A DNA stretch of 64,000 nucleotides from Eudorina sp. 2006-703-Eu-15 (GCA_003117195.1 BDSI01000079.1:260093-324092); one strand, 5' to 3'; positions 1 through 11,900 are shown, counted from the stretch's first letter. Notes: generated by a model from the sequence alone, not told the origin. Numbers and translations: made by a program.

Positions 1-1713
1 CCCTTGCGCCTTGGGTTGGGTTGGGTTGGGTTGGGTTGTGGTGAGATGGTGTTGTGATGAGCAGCGGGGATTTGCATGAGCGGTAAGGCCGGTGGGCGCG
101 GCGTGGGATGGGGGGATGGGGGGACGTGTGTGTGTATGTCGGGGCGCGTGTGTGCTGTCCGAGGTCTGCTGGGCAGTACGGCGGCCGGCCCGCGGATCCG
201 CCAGGGCGGTGATCCGTCGGGCCTCTGCAGGGAGGGAGGGAGGGAGGGAGGCCGCTGCCCGGTGTGGGCCCCCACCGCGTGAGGGGCTGGCTGCTTCTGC
301 ATGCAGCTACAGCAACTGCTGAATGATCGGCAGTATGGAGGTACATGGCGGGATGGACGCATGGTCGGATGATGAGCGGTGCGGTGCGGTGCATGGCGGC
401 GAGGAGGTTTCGGCCACTCGGATAAGCCAGAGAGGGTTTATTGCTGCTTATCGGGAGGGGGGGAGGGTTTGGGGCGGGTTTGGGGTGGGGCGTTTCATAA
501 CGTAGCCCGGGAGCTCCCGCCACCCCTACCTCTCGGCGGGACAGGAGCGAGGAGGGCGAGGAGGGGGAGAGTTGCTCCTGCCTGCTCCTGAGCTCCTCTG
601 CCTACTCTCATCGCCGGTCCGACGTCCGTCTCCCCCGCGACGGCCGGGGGAGGTGCTGGATCGCAGATTGATCCAGCACCTATAAGGTGTACGACGGGTG
701 TACGACGCCTAGTCGGAAGAGTTCTCCACGGCTCGGAAGCTCACCGCTGAGGGTGGCGATGGTGTGGATGTACGGCAGTCGATGGTGCAGTGTGGTGGCG
801 CAGTCGGCGTGTGGTGGCGCACCGCCTGGCGCCCCCTACATACCCCGGGGCCCCCCCGGGGGAACTTGAGCACCAGCGCGAAGCATGCCACCATGACTGG
901 ACTGAAGCATGTTGCGGTGGAAGGTGGAGCATGGTACGTTCGTTGTTTGTTGGTGCGGAGTCGAGCCGCATCGTTTTTGTTTCACCTTCCTCACCACAGG
1001 AGGGTGGGTGGGTGGGTGGGTTTACGTGGGGCCACTCACGTCCTCCGGCGACGAAGGGAGGCGCCGAGGAGTCGGGACTGCGATGTGGACAGTGGGGAGT
1101 GGGGGGCCGCGCGGTCAACCCCTCCGCTCCACCCCATGCGACCCCCCGGGTGGTGCGGTCGCTACGAGCCTTGAGGCTGCTTGCTCATCACGCCCTGGCT
1201 TGCGGTGCTGCTGCTGCTGTCGAAGCGGCGGCTGTGGTGAACGAGGCGGTACTCCCCGTTTTCACTTCAATCCTCGAATTCCCGTTCATGTCGGCCAGGA
1301 AGGCTAGGTAGTTGGCTCCTTGACACGGAGCGATGGGAGAGGTTGGATGCGGTGTGGTTGTTTTCCGCCGCTGTGTACCGACGCGCTGTTGCTCGGCTTG
1401 GCGCCCCTGCGGGCAGAGCTATCAATTAAGCATATTATTTGGTATGAAATGTAAAGCAGCTTCCGTGCGCGCAACCGTTCCTCCTGAATCAGTTGGGCAC
1501 AAATCCGGCGATACCGTTTATGAAACAGTGAAACCTGACATGTGGTAGCTTGGGATTCAGTTTGGGTCGTGGCACGAGGTGGTCACTGCTCAGCTCCGAT
1601 CTGCCAGGCCTCAGGGTTTGTGGTCTTGAAGGAAGGTACGCGACACCAAGGGGTATGTAACCGTTTCAAGGTGGATCCGTGTCCCGACCGGGTGTTCTAA
1701 CGGGCCGAGATAG
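1..1713. other. no supported gene; short G-rich simple repeats
   Basis: I see no convincing coding region here; the open frames are short, overlap on both strands and show no family motif. Simple repeats are present: five TTGGG units at about 12-36, a GGGA run at 229-251 and a GGGT run near 1002-1021. The TTGGG run is too short and of the wrong unit to be called a telomere (algal telomeres are usually TTTAGGG or TTTTAGGG). A hairpin at 651-681 is listed separately. The stretch may be intron or 5' flank of the exon that follows. Confidence 0.5.
651..681. repeat. perfect 12-bp inverted repeat (hairpin)
   Basis: AGGTGCTGGATC (651-662) is followed by a 7-base spacer and its exact reverse complement (670-681). 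A TATAAGG string and two GGTGTACGAC direct repeats follow immediately. Function is unknown; it could be a transposon-end remnant or an RNA hairpin. Confidence 0.6.
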
Positions 1714-2599
1714 TTTGTAGGCGCCTCATCTCATCAACCCCCACAAAGGACTGCGCACCCATCCTCCATCACCCGCGGGGGGGTCATGCAGCCATCCCGG
1801 CCAACACACCAGGCTACCAGCGCGCCAGGATTGCCTCTCCTGGAAGCGCCAGAGGCCAGACCCGCCGAATCACATCCAGGTACGGCACGCTGGCTCAGGC
1901 GCACCGCTGTGCTGGTACTACGCACCCAGGACCCGGAGACTCTGAGGCGGGTGGCTGAGGTGGTCGGTCAGGCTAACCAGTTGAGGCGCCTGAACAGCGA
2001 ACTGCTGCAACTGGAGCAGCAGCAACAGCAGGAGGACAAGGAGGAGGCACAGGGGGAGGAGACGGAGGAAGCCCGGGGGCCGCAGACCTCCAAGGAGCCC
2101 AAGTCGACGGGTTCGCGGGAAGCGACCTTGCGCGGCGGCCGAGGACGGGAGGGCAGGGGCCGCGGCGGACGGGGACGGGGACGCGGGGGTCCGGCAGCAG
2201 AGGCGAAGCATCAGCAGCATCAGCAGCAGGAGCAGCAGCAGCCGGGCGGACCGCGCCGCGGGTCGGATCGGCCAGGCGAGGGGCGGGAGCGGGAGGGGGG
2301 CTCCTCTGCTGTTGAGAAGGGCGCTGCTGCAAAGGCGGCAGCCGTCGAGTGGGTCCAGCGTGACATCATCATCCGGTGCCGAAGCCGCCTCCAGCAGATG
2401 CAGGGCGAGTTGACTGCCTTGGCGGAGTTCGGACCCCTGGTGCGGTCGTGGGGGCCCCTGGCGGAGGAGGAGCTGGCGGCGCTGCTGGCGGCTGCGGCGG
2501 CCCGGCTGGGGCCGGCCGGGGCGGGCCGGGAGCTGGGCGGCCTGGCGGAGACGGTGGTGGCGGAGCGCGTGGATCGGCTCAGGCCTCACCTGCTGGTCC
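1714..2599 (+). CDS. plausible exon of an unknown Gln/RG-rich protein
   Basis: The frame is open from just after a stop at 1711 to a stop at 2617; the first ATG is at 1786. The translation has a helical N-terminal stretch (about residues 36-75 from the ATG) rich in Leu, Arg and Gln, then a poly-Gln run, an acidic segment, an Arg-Gly-rich RGRGGRGRG block, a second Gln/His-rich run, and an Ala/Leu-rich helical C-terminal part beginning at EWVQRDII. A good splice donor (GTGCGT) follows codon CGG at 2599, so the exon probably ends there rather than at the stop. The RG-rich block is typical of RNA-binding or low-complexity proteins, but I do not recognise the family. No downstream exon could be joined; satellite begins 570 bp later, so the gene may be truncated. 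Confidence 0.45.
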
Positions 2600-2750
2600 G
2601 GGTGCGTGTATGCGTTTAGAAAACGGCCCCGTGTCCCACGCCCAGGACCCAACCCACACCAGCGCGGCTCATGTCCGTCTGACCAGTCGGTCCAGGATAC
2701 GGGTTGCGATCAACCACATCAACCCTCCTGCATACAGGCAATGCACACAA

Positions 2751-2947
2751 CGGTTTGGTCGGGCGGGATCATTGCAGAACACGCCGCGGTTTGGGTCTGT
2801 CGGGATTTCATCGGTCAACACACAGAACCCGATTTGGGTCGGGCCGGTTCTTGCCATAAAACACATCCCGATTTGGGTCGGGTAAGTTCCCTTGCAAAAC
2901 ACACCCCAGTTTGAGTCGGGCGGGTATCCTCTGCGAATACACACATG
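2751..2947. repeat. five imperfect ~39-bp tandem repeats
   Basis: Units start near 2751, 2787, 2830, 2869 and 2908 (spacings 36, 43, 39, 39). Each begins CGATTTGGGTCGGG or a close variant and ends in an AACACAC-type stretch. The core is GC-rich and divergence between units is moderate, so the cluster is old. There is no sign that it is coding or a CRISPR array: units are imperfect and have no unique spacers. Confidence 0.65.
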
Positions 2948-3166
2948 TTATGTAAGCCCGCTTGCTCACAACGCTTTCTGGTGTCCAGATCACGAGAAAT
3001 GCGACCTGCATCCTGAGCATTCCGAGTGTACCTGCTACCTGCTCGAGATTCGCGGACTCGCCACCCCATCGACTCCCGGTTCCGATGCTGCTTCTGCCGC
3101 TGCTGATTCTGGTGCCCGCGGGCGATGTCGGCGCTGGGCGGTATGGGTCACACGCCCGTTTACACG

Positions 3167-3820
3167 CCGCGGACAGATGCCAGATGCATTGGTTAGGCGG
3201 GCAGGCCAGCCCGCCGCCACACACCGCACTGCAATACCCTGAGCACGCCCATGACCGCCGCGCCGGTAGGAGACCGTGCTCAGGAGCACGCGGACGTCGG
3301 GAGTGTGCTTAGCGGCCTAGGACGCAGCTGCCGACCCGCCCGCCCGCCCAGTACTACCAGTACTTACCTCAGGCCCATACGCCCCGCCTGGCCGCCTTGT
3401 CACGCCCTTCAGCTGCGCACAGCAGGCTGAGCACGCGGTGCTCGTGAAATGCCGTACAGGACGGCCAGTCACCGTAGATGCGTGCTTTCGGCGGGAAAAA
3501 GATGGCAACAGCTTTGACATGCCGCGGACAGATGCCAGATGCATTTGTAAGGCGGGCAGGCCAGCCCGCCGTCACACACCGCACTGCAATACCCTGAGCA
3601 CGCCCATGACCGCCGCGCCGGTAGGAGACCGTGCTCAGGAGCACGCGGACGTTGGGAGTGTGCTTAGCGGCCTAGGATGCAGCTGCCGACCCGCCCGCCC
3701 GCCCATTACGTACCTCAGGTCTATACGCCCCGCCTGGCCGCCTAGCCACGCCCTTCAGCTGCGCACAGCGGGCTGAGCACACGGTGCTCGTGAAATGCCG
3801 TACAGGACGGCCAGTCACCG
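3167..3820 (+). repeat. left flank satellite, ~354-356-bp unit, about 1.85 copies
   Basis: The segment from the CCGCGGACAGATGCCAGATG motif recurs at a period of 356 (3177 and 3533 for ATGCCAGATGCATT). The same satellite, in the same orientation, lies on the right side of the lectin array at 50224-51692. The unit contains small palindromes such as GTGCTCAGGAGCAC and a CCCGCCCGCCC run. It stops abruptly at 3820, where array sequence starts. Confidence 0.85.
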
Positions 3821-5346
3821 TGCTGTGCTTATGCATGTGCCATGACCAGCAGTTGTGTGGTCGCCGACGTGTCGCACGCGTCCACTAATGCCCCTGCTCA
3901 CGCGAGCCCCGTTTGCACCTAGCTACCGATGGGTAGGATATATATACCATGTCCACTTTGGGTCATGCTGCAGTCACGCTCAGCAAAGAAATCCTGCGAA
4001 TACGTAGTTACAGCAGCCGGGAGTGGCGTGCATACGTGCTCAGCAGCACCCCGGTGCATTGCAGTAAAATGTACTATAGTAAACCAGCCAGCCGCATACA
4101 TGGCGCAAGCGTGCGCTGGACAGCTGCTGCTGTGCCACAACGGACAAGCAAGCTCGTGAGCCTTGGTCGGTGCCCCAGCCATCTATTGTTCGCAGATGGG
4201 GATCCGGGGGAATCACTCGGTTGGTATCGATTTGCTAGGAAACTCGCACATGAGGGGGGCAGCCGTGACCCCTTGCGGGTGCGTGAGATACCCGGGAGCG
4301 GGGGCGGTGCGGCTAGGCAACGCCGAGGTAATGGGGCTGGGGGTTTCTGGCCCTGGGAGGCATTCTGGATAGAGCTCTGATGGTGGCTCTCGAGCTCCCG
4401 TCGCCTTCCAAGAATACGGGCAACTGCCGGGACGGGACGGAGCCGGTCTTGGCTGTGGTGGTGGTTCGATAATAGGGGCGCCCCGGTGGCTCACTCCCCT
4501 TGACTGGACCTTGTTCTTGACTGCGACTGGTATCCATACACGAACGGGTTGGCTCACTGGTATCCCTGGTAAAGTGCGTGCGCGGTGTGCTCCGGTGCAC
4601 TTGTGGGGTCCACTGTAACATCAGCTGTGTTAAATAGACTTTCCGCTCCACTGCTGACTGCTCCGAGTGTATGAGTGGCGAGGGTAGCACGGCGGGTCGT
4701 CAACATGCCGTAAAGCCATGTTACGAATTCGGGCGGTTGTATGTGGATGGTCGTTTGGCGCCCATACATTCATGCCACTGGCTCATGCGCGCCACGGCAC
4801 ATGCGTATAATCCACTTGCGTGATATGTGCGCAAGCCGTTACCTTGCACACACTCACAGTACGCGTTCACATGTATGGCATACTATCGATCGGCCATAAC
4901 TCCCCGCGCCGCATCGCCCATCAAACACGCACATCAAACATCGACATTTACACACACGAGCCCGCAAATCAAGCCTGCCAACCAAAAACCATAGCCGCTA
5001 CAATCAGTACGGCTGCTCGGTCAGCTACATACGCACGCCAGCAGTACATGTTCGTCTTCCATCCCCCGCCGCGGCTTGCTTCTTGCAAGAAAAGGAGGCC
5101 TGGAAGTAGCAGCATCCAGCCCGCGCACTATACAGATGAATGAATACGTGTCTTGGATGCTTTATGTATGCATGTATGTACGTGTATATACGTTTATGTA
5201 CGTGCGCCGCCTTGATTCATGCGGCGGTGCATATGTCCCATACATCTGCGTGATGCGCCTAGGTACATATCTACCGATCATATCAAGGAGCTGGTCCAAG
5301 CAAGCTCGCAACACCCTCCACGCACGCACCCACAGCATACACGCGA

Positions 5347-5930
5347 ACACACACACACACACACACACACGGATATACGCCGCCACACACACCCTAGCTA
5401 GCTAGTCTCCCTGCCAATCATTTGCGCTGCGATCGTTTACACGGACGGGCACTGCGCGTATGTAAGTATGTGTGACCGCCTGCCCGCCCGCCCACCCGCC
5501 TCGTGTCCTTGCATCCATCCATCCATCCATCCATCCATCCATCCATCCATCCATCCATCCATCCATCCATCCATCCATCCATCCATCCATCCATCCATCC
5601 ATCCATCCATCCATCCATCCATCCATCCATCCATCCATCCATCCATCCATCCATCCATCCATCCATCCATCCATCCATCCATCCATCCATCCATCCATCC
5701 ATCCATCCATCCATCCATCCATCCATCCATCCATCCATCCATCCATCCATCCATCCATCCATCCATCCATCCATCCATCCATCCATCCATCCATCCATCC
5801 ATCCATCCATCCATCCATCCATCCATCCATCCATCCATCCATCCATCCATCCATCCATCCATCCATCCATCCATCCATCCATGCAACCATCCATCCATCC
5901 ATCCATCCATCCATGCAACCATCCATCCGT
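5347..5930. repeat. unit A microsatellites: short (CA)n, very long (CCAT)n
   Basis: (CA)n occupies 5347-5370 and (CCAT)n occupies 5512-5930, the latter interrupted near its end by two ATGCAACC variants. Both lie immediately 3' of gene copy 1, which is on the minus strand with its stop at 5938-5940. The CCAT tract starts about 8 bp past the stop. On the minus strand a TGTAA poly(A)-type motif occurs near 5435, just beyond the tract, so both the stop and the tract could lie within one transcript. Confidence 0.95.
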
Positions 5931-5937
5931 TATGTTA

Positions 5938-7314
5938 CTAGGCGCCAAAGAGGTACAGCTGGGAGGTGGTGTCGTTGCATTCCCACACCTGCACCTTGGT
6001 GCCCGAGCTCGTGCTACCATTACTAATGTCCACGCACAAGCCCGGCAGCGCCACCGGCTGGATGGTGTACTGCTGGCTGCTGGACCCCGAGGGTGTCAGC
6101 GTGAACTGCTGGCCCGGAGACCCGGACATGCAGTCCAGCAGGTAGATGGGGTTGCCGGCAGCGGAGCTGCTAGAGCCATCCACAGTCAGGCAGTAGCCAG
6201 CCGCGCTCTTGATGTACCAGATGGTGGTGTTGGGGCTTGCACCTGGAGGCATGGATGGGTGCGCACATACGTACTCAAGAAAGGGACGGAGCCGCTGCTG
6301 AGGACACAGCGAGGGATGCGTTTGCGAGTGAGCAAGTCCGTCTACACATCCGTACATACGGCGATGTACGCAGCAAGTACAGCAAGTAGTTCAGCCATGT
6401 GATTACTAAAACTCCGCTCGTTTGCAGCTAGCGGTAAGTTGACGGGTGAGCAAGTACTGCGGGTGCACGCACGCACGCTCGGCCGGTTTACCTATCGTTG
6501 ATTGCATACGCCATGACACACACACGCACACACCTGCTGACGGATAGATGGCAAAGCGCTGCGCCTCAGTGGCTGTGCAGTTCTCCTGGTCCACACCCAC
6601 GCCGACCGACTGGTTGTTGTTCGGGACAGTGATGCAGCCCGTGTAGGCACCGGTGCTGGTGGCGATGGAGACGAACTGGGCGTTGGTGGGAACCACAGCT
6701 GCGGCAGGCAGGCAGGAAGGCAGGCAGGCCGGCAGGCAGCAAGGTAAGTACGGCAGCATGATGAAGTTATTGAAGCACTTGTGCATGTGCACACGCACAC
6801 GCATGCCGCTGTGACACTCTCGTTCACAACTTGATGTATGCCTAGCTAATAATACAGCAAGAACGCATTAATACAGCAATCGGCCGCCATGAATCTTGCC
6901 GCCGGATGTATGCCTACACACACGCACGTACTCACGTCCTGCGTTCTTAGTGTAGAAGCAAAACCCGGGTGCAGATGCAACAGCGGTCAGGGTGTACTTG
7001 ATCCAGCCCTGACTGTTGAAGCCCCTGCACCATGGGTTGGCCTGACAGGCAGCGGCGATGGCGATGACGTCGGTAGTGCCAACATTCTGAATGTCGCCCA
7101 GTGGGTGGTCAACACCGAGGCTGGCGGTGTAGCCGTTGATCCCAATGCACATGGTGGCCGCGAGTCCATTTTGCGTGGCGACGGTGGAACTAGTCACGTT
7201 AGAAGGCGACGATGAGGCATCCATTAAGAGCCTCGCAGCGTGAATTGTCGGCACCAGCAGCAGGAGGAATGGCGCCAGCAGGGAAAGAAGCGATCTCCGG
7301 GACGAGCAAACCAT
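5938..7314 (-). CDS. secreted beta-trefoil (ricin-B-type) lectin-like protein, array copy 1
   Basis: Three exons: 7314-6936, 6698-6534 and 6242-5938. Introns have GTGAGT/GTGTGT donors and GCAG/CCAG acceptors and both are phase 1. The product is 282 residues. Residues 1-27 are a signal peptide with a long Leu core. Residues about 56-125 are a Cys-containing module (C56, C90, C96, C119) with [12 protein letters not shown], faintly like PAN/Apple-type modules. Residues about 130-282 form three beta-trefoil repeats: C148/C167 with QRF 173-175, C199/C219 with QQF 226-228, and C251/C270 with QLY 276-278. These stand in for the QxW motifs of ricin-B lectins. N-glycosylation sites occur, for example NVT at 39. 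It is probably secreted to the extracellular matrix to bind glycans. No ribosome-inactivating A-chain is present. The reading frame is intact. Compared with other copies it has Val2 and Met55, and its upstream TATA-like motif is lost. Confidence 0.8.
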
Positions 7315-7863
7315 GCTCGTCCTTCTTTCTATCGGTTTGCGTTTATCTGGTTACTGCTGTAAGCAGATATGTAACGACTTCTTAATGGTGCTGTCTCGCT
7401 TGCTGCTTAGCAAATCGATGAACAATGAAGTGCTTGTTAAAAGATAACTGTGTATTTGGTGAGGTGAATCAGTGATGTGAAGTGAAGAAATGATGCAGCC
7501 TTGCCGTTTAAGTAGAAGAAATGAAATAATTGTAACTTTAGATAGCAGTACAGATGAACGAGTTAAGGGCGCGCCAGCTTCGGCCATGCGGCGTCTTCCG
7601 TCGGTTGGTTGTTTACGAGTGTGACCGACGGCGGCCGCATCGCGCAAAACTGACCCAAATTAATCACTCAAACCGATTACGAATATCATTCATTGGAAAT
7701 ATGCTTTCATAATTACTAGAATACAAGGATGTTTAATTTGCCATCTTAAAGAGTTGTGCGGACAAGTAGTTTGAGTGTGATGGGCCTGAACCCCTCCGGC
7801 ATCACCAAAACTCGGTATAAGAAATAAGGCATATTTTACTTGGAAGTGATTTGGAAATTGTTG

Positions 7864-8088
7864 TGCTGTGCTTATGCATGTGCCATGACCAGCAGTTGTG
7901 TGGTCGCCGACGTGTCGCACGCGTCCACTAATGCCCCTGCTCACGCGAGCCCCGTGCGAGAGCTATTGCACCTAGCTAGCTACCGATGGGTAGGATATAT
8001 ATACCATGTCCACTTTGGGTCATGCTGCAGTCACGCTCAGCAAAAGTTACAGCAGCCGGGAGTGGCGTGCGTACGTGCTCAGTAGCAC
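7864..8088 (+). repeat. array unit B, left fragment
   Basis: The first 225 bp of a unit match the other units up to GTGCTCAGTAGCAC, with a short internal deletion, then identity stops abruptly at 8088. The unit resumes at 19587. About 1.0 kb that lies between these points in unit C (about 22461-23477) is missing. Confidence 0.85.
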
Positions 8089-8290
8089 ATAGCGGCAAAC
8101 GTCAAACTCTGTCACTTGTCATGGTACAGTGACAGGGTTTAGTGAGGTGTGAGCTCCCAATTAGGTGACGGAGAGCGTTGACGCATCCACACGCCGGCGG
8201 CAGACGCGACCGTCCTCAACGGTCGCCAGTTTGTAATTACATCCGCTTCGATATGACCTTTTACTACCAGTAACAACACTTTAACTCACC

Positions 8291-8967
8291 CTACGGACCC
8301 ACGCGCACTCCACTCCGCACCTTTCGAGCCGAGCCGGGGCCTCCCTCCACCGACGACGACACCGAAACGGAGTAAGGGTCGCGTTTGCTGGCGAAATTCT
8401 CCTCCTCGTCGCCCTCCTCCGCCACCGCAGCAGCAGTCGCTACCGCCACCGACGCCATGCCATGGGCAGACGACGATGCCAGCGCCGACGCCGATGCGGC
8501 GGAGGCGGCCGCTTGCGCAACGGGAGCGTTAGGCGGCGCGCAGCGCCGCCACAACACCAGCCCAGCGGCGGCCGCGATAAGGGCCACCCCGCCAACGATG
8601 CACGCCACCAGCACCCCCGCCTGCCAGGGCTGCAGGTAGGGGCCGCCTTTGCTGCTGGCCGACCCGCCGACCTGGTCGCTGCCGCCGTACACTTCGCCGC
8701 CGAGGACCGGCGGGGAGGCAGGCGCCGGAGGCGACGGCAAGCCGCGAAGTGGTGACGGCCGCGACATCGACGGCGGCGGCTGGGGTGCTGCTGGCAACGC
8801 CACCGGCTGCGGCTGCGGCGGCGTGAGCTTGGGAGGCTGTGGTCCAGACGACTGAGAGGCGGGCGGCAGCGGTGAGGGCCGCTTGGAGGGCGGCTTCGGC
8901 GGGTTGCGGCTGATAATCACAGGCTCTGCGGGCAGGTCGGGGTACATGCCGCCCGGGTTGGAGGCGT
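8291..8967 (-). other. terminal exon: Pro-rich stalk, membrane helix, short tail
   Basis: The acceptor GCCGACAG precedes 8967. The frame joins exon 9388-9294 at phase 1, giving a TSAD-TLDASNPGGM junction. The exon runs through PP/SP-rich sequence, a 24-residue hydrophobic helix followed by WRR (stop-transfer), and about 85 cytoplasmic residues. A consensus donor GTGAGT lies 4 bases after the stop codon. This hints that the ancestral exon may have continued into further coding exons now lost beyond the array breakpoint at 8088. Confidence 0.6.
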
Positions 8968-11900
8968 CTGTCGGCGGAGGGCACGCAGGGAGCGGCGGTC
9001 GGGGTTCGTGTTGCGCGCATGCAAGGCATCTGCGCATCTCCCGGGGAGCGTTGCAGGGCCGGCTCGGCGGATGGCTCCAGGGCGGGCTCGCGGCGCAGCC
9101 ATCCCGCGGCAGCCAAACGCCGAAAGCCTGCGGCTCCCCAACCAGCGCTCGTGCGGCCGTGCCCAAGCTGTTAGTGGTTACCCCCAGCTCCCGCGCACCG
9201 GAACGACCGGGTGTTGACTGGGGTGTGGGGCCAGCAGCTGAGACAAGGCACAGGGGCGGGACGGCAGTACGGTAGCCGCAACTCCGGGCTCACCCAGGGT
9301 GTCCGCCGAGGTGATGCGGACGTTCACGCCGCGCACTCCCCGGTGTGCCAGGCGCCTCCAGCACCAGCACGTAGCCGTCCACCCAGAACTGCATCAGCGG
9401 AGGGGTGGTGAGAGCAAGCCACCAGGGCGGAAGGGGGAGCGGGAAGAAGACCGAATTTGCCGTGCTGGCAAGGGGAGGGGGGTGCAGCGGCGAAGGGCGC
9501 CAAGGGCACCAGGGGTCGAGCGAAACAGGCGAGAGGTGAATGCGGATGGAGAAGCGCCGGGAGGCGGTCCATGGACACAGACTCGCGCGGCGCAGGTGTC
9601 GTCTCCTTTGCAGTGGAGGTAGCACCCACCCACCCGCCCACCCACCCGCCCGCCCACCCGGCCCCCCACCCGCCCGCCCGCCCACCTACGGTATCCCCAC
9701 CCACCCACCCGCCCACCTATCCCCACAACGGAGGGCGATGAGGTGTGCATATGGCCAAGGGCGCCACCGCATTCCGGCGTTCTGCCCCCCTCATCCACCC
9801 AACCACCCGACCCACCTCTGAGGCCACCAGCATCTCCGCCAGCGCCGCCACCGCGCCGGGGCCCAGGTACAGCCGTGTCCCCAGCGCCTCCGCCTCCCGC
9901 TGCGCCACGATGCCCGACAAGCGCTCCACGGCGGAGCCCGCACTGGCGTCGCCTCCATCATGTCGTTCGCGAAGCCCAGCAGCAGCTTGACCTCCGCGCT
10001 GGGGGCCACGATGAGCACGTCGCGCAGGAAGAGGCGCTTCTGCGCGGGGGGAGAGAGGACGGGAGGGCGGCGTGAACGGCGCGGGAGGGGGCCCGCGCGG
10101 GCGTCTGATTGCTTCCCCAGGAGTGTCGATGTTTTTGTCGCTCTGTCGTTCAAAGGGGTCCCAGCGGCAGGTTTGAGCTGTGCGGGCGGCCTGGCGACCT
10201 TGAGCGGTCAAGGACGGTTGGGTGACAGGCTCTATTCGGCGGTTGCTCGGCGGGGGCGGCGCATGGCGATGGCGCTGCCAACCACCGAGGCAGGTAACGG
10301 AGCCCACAAACCACATCCGCGCGCGCCCACATCCCCCACTCCGCTCTCCAGCCACTACGCTGACCCAGCCGCCCCTCAACGCCCTGGGCGCCGCAGCCGC
10401 AGCGCACCTGTCAAACTCGAACGCCAGCAGCGATACGGACGGCATCCAGAACTGCTCCTCCTTCATCTTTGTCCCGCCGCTGTCGCCGACGCCGCCGTCG
10501 CCACCATACGGGCCAGCTGGTGGCGCCTCGGCGGCATCGCCGCTGCCGCCGCCTCCATCTCCGCCTTCGCCCGCCCAGCCGCCATTGTCCGAGGAGGAGG
10601 AGGAGGAGGCAGCAAGCGCGCTGCGGCGCAGCCCCCTGCCACCGCCCTCCCCCGTCGGCTGCTTTGGGCCCCCCACCACCTCAGCGGCCACGTCCGGTCG
10701 CGGCGGCGCGGCCGGGGCCCGACATCCCCAAAGAACATCGGCGGCGGCGGTGCCGGCGGCGGAGCCGCTCCGCCTATAGAGGACTCCACCAGGGAGACGA
10801 GCGCTGAGTCGCCGCCGCTGCCATCCCCACCTCCATTGCCAAGGCCGCCGCCGAGGCCTCCCAGGCCAATGGTTCCGTTCGCCAGGTTGGTGATGATCAG
10901 GCGGCGCAGCGCGATGCAGGCGCCTCCGGCCCCAAAGCTGACCGCCGCGTCCAGGCCGCCCAGGTCAAGCGTGGTGGGACTCCAGGGGTGGCCCATGAGG
11001 GTCACGTTGGCGGCCAGCGGCGCGCCCGTCAGGAACTCCGAGGCGGCGGCGCCGGCCGCCGACACCGCCGCCCGCCGCAGGCGCGCGTTCGAGCGGATAA
11101 ACACCGGCACTGAGCTGGAGGCGGCGGCGAAGATGGAGGAGGCGGGGAGGGGGTCGGGCGGCGACGGAGGCGCCGGGGGCGGCGACGGAGGCGCCGGGGG
11201 CACAGCGCCGAAGGCGGTGGACCAGCTGGATGGGTCGATGTCTTCCTGAGGAAGCGGAAAGAAGGTACGGATGGTACGGAAAGCAGTTGCCGGTGCCAAG
11301 GGATGAGCAGCCTGTGCAGGATGTGAAGAATCATTGCGCGCCATGAAACGCCGGATGGTGGACACGGGACGCGAACGGACCGGCAAGAAGAGGGTGTAGG
11401 CCAGGAGCGGCATTCCGCTACTGTGGCGGCTGCCGATAAGCTACGGGTGGCGACGGGTATATCCCGCAGGCCGTGAACGACAATCTCCGGCGTGTTGCGC
11501 CGCTGGCGCGTGCCTTACGCGTTGCCGCCAAACCCCCACCCAACACATCACACGTATTCCCCTCCTTTGCATTACATAGTCTCAGCCCACCCCACCCCAA
11601 CCCACACCCCATCACCGCGGCGCAGCGTCTGCGAGGCTTCGTCGGCTCCCACCATCCGCCCCGTTACCGCGGGGCCGCACCTGCACCTGCACAACCCGGA
11701 CCTCGCTAAGCGGCGTCGCCCCCGAAGCTGCAGCTGCCGGCCAGGAGTCCACGGATGAGCCATCGGAGCCCGAGGCGGACCCGGTCATCATGACGTCGGG
11801 CGGCGCCGCCATCCGCATCAACCAATCCTCCATAAACTGAGGCCCCGAAGGACCAGGTGGCGGCGGCGGCGGCGACGGGGGCGACGGCAGCAGCGGGGCC

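Larger units (their letters stand above)
3821..7863 (+). repeat. lectin array unit A (4.04 kb), carrying gene copy 1
   Basis: Unit start is set arbitrarily at TGCTGTGCTTATGCATG, which recurs at 7864, 22263, 26067, 30329, 34087, 37926, 41768, 45530 and 49654. This is the most divergent unit. It lacks about 90 bp present in the others near 4605 and has a CA tract of only about 24 bp (5347-5370). Its CCAT tract is about 420 bp (5512-5930), against 48-84 bp elsewhere. It is separated from the rest of the array by the 11.5-kb foreign segment. Confidence 0.9.

Noticed and set aside
1..60. Possible telomere at the left end
   Set aside because: Only about five TTGGG units followed by unrelated sequence; not an algal telomere motif.
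2751..2947. Possible CRISPR array
   Set aside because: Repeats are imperfect and abut with no unique spacers; the genome is eukaryotic.
5402..6402. Long open frames of repeated WMDG or HPSI residues on both strands
   Set aside because: They are translations of the CCAT tetranucleotide repeat; both strands and several frames are open for trivial reasons.
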